10,602 nucleotides of DNA from Leptospira chreensis. GTDB lineage: Bacteria > Spirochaetota > Leptospiria > Leptospirales > Leptospiraceae. The DNA lies in NCBI RefSeq assembly GCF_016919165.1, contig NZ_JAFFPS010000030.1, forward strand, positions 1 to 10,602, in the 5' to 3' direction. The notes beneath the pieces are model-generated. The model saw only the letters and a list, made by a program, of their open reading frames with translations. It had not been told where the DNA came from and searched no databases. The position numbers were made by a program, and so were the translations under genes. Shown in pieces: positions 6,018 through 10,602 of this stretch. Positions within the stretch are counted from its first letter, which is position 1, and every line of letters starts with the position of its first letter.

Positions 6018-6839
6018 TTATGTAATATTAATTCTTTCTTCGGAGAATTTTCGTTCCATTCTAATGAATGATTTTGTCATTTCTGCCAAAATGATTGCTT
6101 CTTCTTTGTTGATAGTAGGAAGAGCCGTTTGTCCATGACCTGCTAAAGGTTCGGTATTTCTCTTTTTATAGATTTTAATTATCAAATCTAATACTTCGTT
6201 AGGAAAGCCTGATTTCTGTCTATATGATTCAAAGAAACTTCCTAAAGTTTGATTTTCAATGTTAGGATTTTTGATCACATCTTTTGCTAATGTTTCGAAA
6301 ATTGTTCCGCAGGTATGTAATACGCCAGAGAAATCATTGTTGGAAAGCAATAACTCCATTCTATTGACTAATAATCTTATGTTTGGATGTTCACTGGATA
6401 AGTTGTCATCTGGTATTGTTTGATCGTTATCTATTTCAATATAAATTTCTCCATCGTCATCATCAATGAATTCGAGCAGCATGTTGTGGTCAGCAAATAT
6501 TTCATTGATTTTTTCTATTGGTAATATGTCCTCTGAAAGTAAGTCATGAATCATATCGATGAATTGAATAGTATCGGTGCGTATTGTAATTAATTCTAGT
6601 TCCGCAAAATGCCAGGCATGCTCAGGAGGTAAATAATATTCATCGTCTGTTTCCAAACGGTATAATGGTTTTCCTTCTATTTGTCTTCCAATATTAATAA
6701 TACGATTTTTCTTGATTATCGAGACATTTGAATCGTCTGTTAAAGTGCATTTTCTAAAAAGTCTTGCGATATCGAGTCTAAGCTCGTGCGGTATTACTTC
6801 AAATTCTAATTGTTTTTTTTGTTTTTTACTTAATCCCAT
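6018..6839 (-). CDS. Protein with Abi-like C-terminal domain (possible abortive infection)
   Basis: This 273-residue protein starts with a Lys-rich helix (MGLSKKQKKQ). Residues about 15-125 are a predicted alpha/beta region and 125-150 an acidic linker (FIDDDDGEIYIEIDNDQ). The C-terminal domain (about 152-265) is helical, with SGVLHTCGTIFETLAKDVI, then YKKRNTEPLAGHGQTALP and EEAIILAEMTKSFIRME. The RN...GHG motif followed by a helix with EEAIILAE resembles the abortive-infection C-terminal domain (Abi_C) and related HEPN-like domains. R227 and H235 are candidate catalytic residues, although the R-to-H spacing is longer than the classical HEPN RX4-6H. The ATG has AGGAG seven bases upstream. It is alone in its cassette. 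A role in phage defence is inferred from the domain resemblance and context. Confidence 0.72.
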   Translation of the reverse strand: MGLSKKQKKQLEFEVIPHELRLDIARLFRKCTLTDDSNVSIIKKNRIINIGRQIEGKPLYRLETDDEYYLPPEHAWHFAELELITIRTDTIQFIDMIHDLLSEDILPIEKINEIFADHNMLLEFIDDDDGEIYIEIDNDQTIPDDNLSSEHPNIRLLVNRMELLLSNNDFSGVLHTCGTIFETLAKDVIKNPNIENQTLGSFFESYRQKSGFPNEVLDLIIKIYKKRNTEPLAGHGQTALPTINKEEAIILAEMTKSFIRMERKFSEERINIT

Positions 6840-6871
6840 TTTTTTTCTCCTGATAAATATTTAAGAAATTT

Positions 6872-7035
6872 CGCATAACGAACTAGACTTACCGAAGTTC
6901 CCCGCCCCTGAGTCCCTGCGGGACGTTAGGGACTGGCATGTAGCTTGCGTAAGCAAGGCGAATGCCAGAAGGGGAATTTGCCGTAGGCCGAGCGAGGCCT
7001 CGTGCCGAAGCGTAGCGGTAAGTCGCTGTTATACG
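6872..7035 (-). repeat. attC site H (164 bp, GACTTACCG class)
   Basis: The left core is CGCATAAC (6872-6879) and the right core GTTATACG (7028-7035). GACTTACCG pairs with CGGTAAGTC. Middle stem: TTCCCC/GGGGAA. Hairpins: GTCCC-tgc-GGGAC, CTTGC-gtaa-GCAAG within CTGGCA/TGCCAG, and GGCC-gagcga-GGCC. Confidence 0.87.
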
Positions 7036-7080
7036 ACGTTTTCAAAGTTATACCTATTTAATTTATCGAATTAGTTAAAA

Positions 7081-7728
7081 CTAAATTTCTTCAATTTCAA
7101 TTGAAATTGAGTTTTTAATAGTTTTATATCCTGAAATTGACATTGGAATTGGAGCAAGGTAACTTGTTGGTGTTTGTGCTACAAGAGACATTAAAGTTAG
7201 CCCATAAGTGAGAAAAGTTTTGTCTATGTCAATTTTTTGATTAATAATATGATTGAAAACAATTTTGGTCGAGTTTTTAGAAAAATCTAAATATTTACAA
7301 TTTAAGTTTTCTGGGTAAAAATCAGACTTATAGTTCAGTTTTAAACAATCTTTTTTATCTGTTAAATTTAGATTAAGAAAGGCGATTTCATTTTTTTGAA
7401 ATGGCCTAAAAGTATTATACTTTAAAAATATTTTAGCACATTGAGTTGTATTATCCAATATAGGAATTATGATTTCCTTTGGTTCTTTAATATGAATTTC
7501 TTGAATTTTATCAGAACATTCAAATTCACGTTCATTTTTCCAGCTTATTTTATAGAATGATATATCAAGAAGAAGAGGATAATTTTCAAAGTCTTTAAAC
7601 TCTAAAACTAGTTGTTTCGACTTAGGGTCACTTTCACTTATTTTAGAATTGTAATCATCATATTTTTGATAGCTTACACAATTAATTAAGAGAGTTAAGA
7701 TTATTAAGAAGGTTTTAGTATTTTTCAT
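7081..7728 (-). CDS. Lipoprotein, unknown function
   Basis: This 215-residue protein begins MKNTKTFLIILTLLINC: two early Lys residues, a hydrophobic core, and a lipobox-like L-I-N-C ending at C17. Asn at -1 fits the relaxed lipoboxes of spirochaetes better than the enterobacterial consensus. The mature protein is strand-rich (LVLEFKDFENYPLLLDISFYK, KEIIIPILD), with Cys residues near 72, 97, 128 and 144 that could form disulfides. A hydrophobic stretch lies near the C-terminus (TYGLTLMSLVAQTPTSYLAPIPM). It is probably anchored to a membrane facing the periplasm or surface. The ATG has no clear Shine-Dalgarno sequence, in contrast to most other non-toxin-antitoxin genes here. It is alone in its cassette; no family is recognised. 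Confidence 0.78.
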   Translation of the reverse strand: MKNTKTFLIILTLLINCVSYQKYDDYNSKISESDPKSKQLVLEFKDFENYPLLLDISFYKISWKNEREFECSDKIQEIHIKEPKEIIIPILDNTTQCAKIFLKYNTFRPFQKNEIAFLNLNLTDKKDCLKLNYKSDFYPENLNCKYLDFSKNSTKIVFNHIINQKIDIDKTFLTYGLTLMSLVAQTPTSYLAPIPMSISGYKTIKNSISIEIEEI

Positions 7729-7757
7729 ATTTAATTTTAGAATTTATTTTGAAAATG

Positions 7758-7922
7758 GCGTATAACGAACTAGTGGAGACGACGTTTCCCGACCCTGAGT
7801 CCCGACGGGACGTTAGGGACTGGCACGGAGTTTGCGGATGCAAACGAGTGACAGAAGGGAAATGTGGCGTAGCCCAAGCGAGGCCTCGTGCCGAAGCGCA
7901 GCGTTTCCACGCTGTTATACGC
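7758..7922 (-). repeat. attC site I (165 bp, mosaic of both classes)
   Basis: The left core is GCGTATAAC (7758-7766) and the right core GTTATACGC (7914-7922). The outer box GTGGAGACG pairs with CGTTTCCAC and resembles the GGGGAGACG class. The middle (CCCTGAGTCCC...GTTAGGGACTGGCAC) belongs to the other class. Middle stem: TTTCCC/GGGAAA. Hairpins: GTCCC-gac-GGGAC and TTTGC-ggat-GCAAA. Confidence 0.87.
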
Positions 7923-8026
7923 TGGCCAGAAATATTGTAATGTTTGTTCTTTCTTTACTAAAATTCTTAGATTTTAATAATTAAGGATTTTGAATTATAT
8001 ACGGATTAATTATAGAAATTTTTATT

Positions 8027-8281
8027 TTATTTGTGAGCAAATCTATCAGCATATAAATCTAAAACTTTTTTGATCATAGATTGATAAGGTACACCTGATT
8101 TTTTAGATTGAGCTTTGAAAAAACTAATGCTTTTCTTGCTTAATAAAATGGTAACTTTTGAGTTATCTTCTTTTGTAATCAACTTATCCGGAGGAGGTAA
8201 GAAATCGTTAATAACTAGAGACGAATTGAGAGCTTTCGCTACGTCACTAGGAGCTTTAGTGTAATTTGTTTTCTTTTTCAT
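8027..8281 (-). CDS. brnA: BrnA-family antitoxin
   Basis: This antitoxin has 84 residues counted from the ATG at 8279-8281, which gives MKKKTNYTK. An in-frame start further upstream at 8314 adds 11 residues but lies deep in the toxin gene. GGAGAGAGGG about 11 bases upstream supports the shorter form. Residues 45-80 form a ribbon-helix-helix-like unit (SKVTILLSKKSISFFKAQSK, then GVPYQSMIKKVLDLYAD), the DNA-binding fold of BrnA. It neutralises BrnT and represses the operon in known systems. It overlaps the end of brnT by 26 bases, which is common for this pair and implies coupled translation. The 104 nt between its stop and the attC core hold no further gene that I can see. Confidence 0.9.
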   Translation of the reverse strand: MKKKTNYTKAPSDVAKALNSSLVINDFLPPPDKLITKEDNSKVTILLSKKSISFFKAQSKKSGVPYQSMIKKVLDLYADRFAHK

Positions 8282-8537
8282 ACAGTTTTTTTCCCTCTCT
8301 CCAGAATCCCGCACCGTAGATTCTAATGTTTTTTCCTCTTAAGGTAAACCGAACAGTAATAATTCCCTCAGGGACTAAGCCAAAACAGAAGAAACGTTCT
8401 TCAGATTCTGTAGAATGCAAAATATCTTTTGAAATAATTCTATTTTTATCAAGAAAAGCGAATTGGGCAGTATAAAAGTCAACACCGTGTTTCTCTAGGT
8501 TTTCCTGATTCTTTTTAGAATCCCATTCAAATTCCAC
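8256..8537 (-). CDS. brnT: BrnT-family toxin
   Basis: This 93-residue BrnT ribonuclease toxin belongs to the RelE-like superfamily. It shows the family pattern clearly: FEWDSKKNQENLEKHGVDF at residues 3-21, then FLDKNRIISKD, ESEERFFCFG, GIITVRFTLRGKNIRIYGA and FWREGKKLYEK. The WD-KN-NKHG-type opening and the R-I-A/G-RE ending are diagnostic. The start is GTG at 8535-8537; an ATG two bases further upstream (8537-8539) is out of frame. There is no Shine-Dalgarno sequence, and a -10-like box ends six bases upstream, suggesting a leaderless message. BrnA follows with overlap, completing the module. Confidence 0.92.
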   Translation of the reverse strand: MEFEWDSKKNQENLEKHGVDFYTAQFAFLDKNRIISKDILHSTESEERFFCFGLVPEGIITVRFTLRGKNIRIYGAGFWREGKKLYEKENKLH

Positions 8538-8543
8538 ATCTAT

Positions 8544-8577
8544 ATTTTGTATATTTTTGTATGTATGTCAATACATA
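8544..8577 (-). promoter_or_regulatory. brnTA promoter with palindromic operator over the -35 box
   Basis: On the minus strand TTGACA (8566-8571) is followed by 16 nt, CAAAAT (8544-8549), then six bases to the GTG. TATGTA and TACATA (8560-8565 and 8572-8577) flank the -35 box as an inverted repeat with a six-base centre, a fitting site for the ribbon-helix-helix antitoxin. Confidence 0.6.
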
Positions 8578-8642
8578 TATTTGACTGTATTTTGGAGTTT
8601 TGTTTCCTCTTTTTTGTCCTAAGAAAATATTTTTTCTGGCTT

Positions 8643-8807
8643 GCGTATAACGAACTAGACTTATCGAAGTTGTCCGACCCTGAGTCCCGAAGGGACGTTA
8701 GGGACTGGCACGAAGCTTGCGTAAGCAAGGCGAGTGACAGGAGGACAATTTGCCGGAGGCCGAGCGAGGCCTTGTGCCGAAGCGTAGCGGTAAGTCGCTG
8801 TTATGCG
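8643..8807 (-). repeat. attC site J (165 bp, GACTTACCG class)
   Basis: The left core is GCGTATAAC (8643-8651) and the right core GTTATGCG (8800-8807). The box is GACTTATCG on the left and CGGTAAGTC on the right (one wobble). Middle stem: TTGTCC/GGACAA. Hairpins: GTCCC-gaa-GGGAC, CTTGC-gtaa-GCAAG and GGCC-gagcga-GGCC. Confidence 0.87.
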
Positions 8808-8813
8808 TCGTGA

Positions 8814-10235
8814 TTACTTTTTAATAGCCTGCTTAATTTCTTTAACTAATTGATTTATATTTTCTTTACTTGGATGGTTTTTTATAAGCTTTCTTACCAT
8901 ATTTTCTCGGATTGAAGGTGGGAGTCTTCTTAGAATTCTGTGCTCAAATTCTTGTAGGAATTGTCTATCGATTATTAAACCGCTTTCTTTTCTAATTGAA
9001 TCTTGAAAAAGTACGAAAAATTCCTTATCGTCTACCATAGATATTATATCGAAATAATATCCTAAGGGTTTTAGATTAACATGAGGTATGGTTTTATATA
9101 TTTCATTTATTTTAATATTATAGTTTTTATCAATATCAGAAGAATCCTCAATTAAGAATATATAGCTCGATTGAGTTTTATTAAGATTATCTATAAGTTT
9201 TTGAGAAGTAAATGCGCTTCCAAGAGAAATTACATTCAATTTTTTATAATCAGTTTCAGCTAAAATATAGTCTGATAAGCATTCAATAAAGAATTCATCG
9301 TTTTTACCTTCAACGAAGATATTTAATTCTTTGGATTTTTTGGAATCTTTACTTTTGTGAGATTGCAAATTCTCAAATTGCTTAAAGTATGAATCTATAC
9401 CATTTATTTTTCTAGTTCGTTTAAATAAAGGAATCCAAGAATTAAGAGAGCCCCAGATATGTGGTATAGTTGAATTTGGGGTATTATAATAGAAAACAGT
9501 AAGACCGCCAGTGTTTCCGTATCCTAAAGGAGCTTTTGGATTACAAATTCTTCCATAGTATTCAAGTCTTGATTTTAATCTTTTTCGACTTTCAAATTCT
9601 AATCCTTCGTAAAAAGGTGAATCAAATGAATTTATTGTATCAGTAATATCATATTCGAATGCTGAGAAAACATGGGCTCCTGTTTCTTCTTCTACTTTTT
9701 TAATTCCGCTTTTCATACCTAGGGCAGTTAAAAGAAAGAAATTGTTTATTCCTAATGGAATTAATGTTTCTCTTAGTTTGATTATTTCTTTTGTTGATTG
9801 ATCGCCAGAAGAAATTATATCATCTACCAAGACTATATTTTCTACTCTGCCTTCTTCAATATGTATTAGTGATTCTTCATCTAGAAAGTTTTCTTCAGAT
9901 AATTCATTTATAATTCGAAAATTATATGAAATCATAGAGCCACTTTTTCCAGCTTCACCAACTCCGGCAAAAAGAGTATTTTTTGAAGTAATTTTCGTAT
10001 TTTTATCAATAGATTTTCTTTCAAGTTTACTGAAAGCTATAGATAATGCATTTTGTAATTCATCAAATCCGATTACATTCAAATTTTTAATAATTCTAAA
10101 TGCAATATCTAGGTCTTCATTATCGTACTGCAATATCCATTTTATGACTTCAGCCTGATTAATTTGAACATTCCAAGTCTCGATTATTTTATTAATTTCT
10201 TCGATTTTATCATTTATAATTTTGGGATATTTCAT
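8814..10235 (-). CDS. PRTase-CE-like phosphoribosyltransferase fused to a TOPRIM-like domain
   Basis: This 473-residue two-domain protein has an N-terminal helical region (1-85) and then a phosphoribosyltransferase-like domain (about 86-275). The domain shows GVGEAGKSGSMISYNFR (91-107), the PRPP-binding loop IVLVDDIISSGDQ (134-146), and FYYNTPNSTIPHIWGS (248-263). That last motif is seen in PRTase domains of conflict systems (PRTase-CE), not in nucleotide-salvage enzymes. After a charged linker (290-303) comes a TOPRIM-like domain: IFVEGKNDEFF (306-316) with E309 and D313, and FLIEDSSDID (360-369) with acidic residues for metal binding, as in OLD-family nucleases. The architecture suggests a nucleotide-sensing or nucleotide-modifying domain coupled to nucleic-acid cleavage. 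The ATG has AAAGGA about ten bases upstream. It is alone in its cassette. An anti-phage role is inferred. Confidence 0.8.
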   Translation of the reverse strand: MKYPKIINDKIEEINKIIETWNVQINQAEVIKWILQYDNEDLDIAFRIIKNLNVIGFDELQNALSIAFSKLERKSIDKNTKITSKNTLFAGVGEAGKSGSMISYNFRIINELSEENFLDEESLIHIEEGRVENIVLVDDIISSGDQSTKEIIKLRETLIPLGINNFFLLTALGMKSGIKKVEEETGAHVFSAFEYDITDTINSFDSPFYEGLEFESRKRLKSRLEYYGRICNPKAPLGYGNTGGLTVFYYNTPNSTIPHIWGSLNSWIPLFKRTRKINGIDSYFKQFENLQSHKSKDSKKSKELNIFVEGKNDEFFIECLSDYILAETDYKKLNVISLGSAFTSQKLIDNLNKTQSSYIFLIEDSSDIDKNYNIKINEIYKTIPHVNLKPLGYYFDIISMVDDKEFFVLFQDSIRKESGLIIDRQFLQEFEHRILRRLPPSIRENMVRKLIKNHPSKENINQLVKEIKQAIKK

Positions 10236-10263
10236 GGTACTCGTTCCTTTTATTTAATCATGA

Positions 10264-10425
10264 CGCATAACGAACTAGGGGAGACGACGTTCCTCGTAGC
10301 TGAGCCTCGCAGAGGCGTTAGCGTCGGCGCGACTTCTTGCGGAGCGAGAAGCGTGACGGAGAGGAATGTGGCGCAGCCCAAGCGAGGCCTTGCGCCGAAG
10401 CGAAGCGTTTCCCCGCTGTTATGCG
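10264..10425 (-). repeat. attC site K (162 bp, GGGGAGACG class)
   Basis: The left core is CGCATAAC (10264-10271) and the right core GTTATGCG (10418-10425). GGGGAGACG pairs with CGTTTCCCC. Middle stem: TTCCTC/GAGGAA. Hairpins: GCCTC-gca-GAGGC, CTTCTTGC-gga-GCGAGAAG and GCCC-aagcga-GGCC. Confidence 0.87.
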
Positions 10426-10434
10426 ACGGTCGTG

Positions 10435-10602
10435 TTATACACTGATAAGATTTTGGTGAAAAACTTCTTCCAATCTTATAATAGTTTTTAGAGTAGGGTT
10501 TGATTTGTGTGGGTCTTCAAACTTCTGATAAGTTTGATAAGCAATATTAAGTTTTTGAGCAATTTGCTTTTGACTCAAACCTTGTTTTTCTCTACTTTTC
10601 TT
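10435..10602 (-). CDS. HicB-like antitoxin, C-terminal part (cut by window edge)
   Basis: The frame is open from the right edge to a TAA at 10435-10437 and gives the last 55 residues of a protein. They contain GLSQKQIAQKLNIAYQTYQK, a helix-turn-helix, then FEDPHKSNPTLKTIIRLEE. The ExPxKSNPTLKTI run after the recognition helix is characteristic of HicB antitoxins and close HTH relatives. In HicB the missing N-terminal half would be a degraded RNase H-like domain that binds the HicA toxin. A hicA gene is therefore expected beyond the right edge, probably upstream in the same cassette. The stop is ten bases from the attC core, as in the other cassettes. A different XRE antitoxin cannot be excluded from this fragment. 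Confidence 0.72.
   Translation of the reverse strand, partial: KKSREKQGLSQKQIAQKLNIAYQTYQKFEDPHKSNPTLKTIIRLEEVFHQNLISV

Larger units (their letters stand above)
1..10602 (-). mobile_element. Integron cassette array (partial, ten complete cassettes)
   Basis: Eleven related attC-like repeats alternate with unrelated AT-rich gene units. Cassette junctions, taken at the AA|C of each left core, fall at about 873, 1374, 2373, 3380, 4266, 5852, 6879, 7766, 8651 and 10271. Within each unit the two ends are complementary and unit-specific, for example GTTAGCCGAA at 4415 and TTCGGCTAAC at 5843. All recognisable genes are on the minus strand, with the stop next to the left repeat and the start near the right repeat, as in integron cassettes whose attC follows the gene. 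The similarity of the attC sites to each other is typical of chromosomal integrons rather than mobile ones. No integrase, attI or Pc promoter is visible; they are expected beyond the right edge. Confidence 0.88.

Noticed and set aside
7749..7940. Plus-strand 63-residue frame over attC site I
   Set aside because: It is wholly repeat-derived, with the same PESRRDVRDWH run as the frame over site J, so it reflects the attC sequence, not a gene.
8027..8314. Longer brnA start at 8314 (95 residues)
   Set aside because: The ATG at 8279-8281 has a good Shine-Dalgarno sequence and a normal BrnA N-terminus; the longer form begins with an unlikely RDSGEREKN extension inside brnT.
8547..8813. Plus-strand 88-residue frame over the brnT promoter and attC site J
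   Set aside because: It covers an AT-rich leader and then the repeat, with no initiation signal, and is opposite to the array.
10164..10445. Plus-strand 93-residue frame over attC site K
   Set aside because: It starts inside the antisense of the PRTase gene and then translates the repeat.
1..10602. CRISPR array
   Set aside because: The repeats are about 165 bp, spaced by gene-sized units, and vary by compensatory changes, unlike short identical CRISPR repeats with short spacers.

Overview
The window is a slice of a chromosomal-type (sedentary) integron cassette array. Eleven copies of a GC-rich, strongly palindromic repeat (about 165 bp; one is 132 bp and one is cut by the left edge) separate ten complete, AT-rich cassettes, plus one partial cassette at the right edge. 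Each repeat begins with an inverse core ending in AAC and ends with a core beginning GTTA, as integron attC sites do. The two ends of each cassette are complementary to each other and differ from the ends of neighbouring cassettes, which is the signature of units that excise as circles. Every recognisable gene is on the minus strand. Starts lie close to the right-hand repeat and stops within a few bases of the left-hand repeat, so the array reads right to left and an integrase gene with attI is expected beyond the right edge. No integrase is in the window.

Organism: AT-rich genes, relaxed spirochaete-style lipoprotein signals (L-I-N-C) and the mix of toxin-antitoxin families suggest a spirochaete such as Leptospira. 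This is a tentative inference; no rRNA or housekeeping gene is present to confirm it.

Layout from right (integrase side) to left. (1) 10435-10602: the C-terminal end of a HicB-like antitoxin, cut by the edge. (2) 8814-10235: a PRTase-CE-like phosphoribosyltransferase fused to a TOPRIM-like domain, a probable conflict or immune effector. (3) 8027-8537: BrnT/BrnA toxin-antitoxin. (4) 7081-7728: a lipoprotein of unknown function. (5) 6018-6839: a protein with an Abi-like C-terminal domain. (6) 4435-5808: a coiled-coil membrane protein. (7) 3541-4203: a two-helix membrane protein. (8) 2540-3278: UPF0175 antitoxin with DUF3368-type PIN toxin. (9) 1578-2247: HigB/HigA-like toxin-antitoxin. (10) 997-1365: a cassette with no convincing intact gene. 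(11) 95-820: a secreted, probably outer-membrane beta-barrel protein.

How it works together: most cassettes have short leaders (about 28-53 nt from the core to the start codon) and no visible promoter, so they probably rely on read-through. The three complete toxin-antitoxin cassettes have longer leaders (about 93-118 nt). Each of these carries the same layout: TTGACA, 16 nt, a -10 box, then 6-7 nt to the start codon. This predicts leaderless mRNAs. Palindromes overlapping these promoters are likely autoregulatory operators. The toxin-antitoxin cassettes probably stabilise the array, while the PRTase-TOPRIM, Abi-like and coiled-coil membrane cassettes look like candidate phage-defence cargo.

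The most unusual signal is at the cassette ends. Complementarity runs past the 9-10 bp core into a second 5-8 bp block, and between the two blocks all ten complete cassettes have a G on one side and a T on the other (plus strand). This G.T wobble is tolerated only when the plus strand folds, which is the attC bottom strand for minus-reading cassettes.
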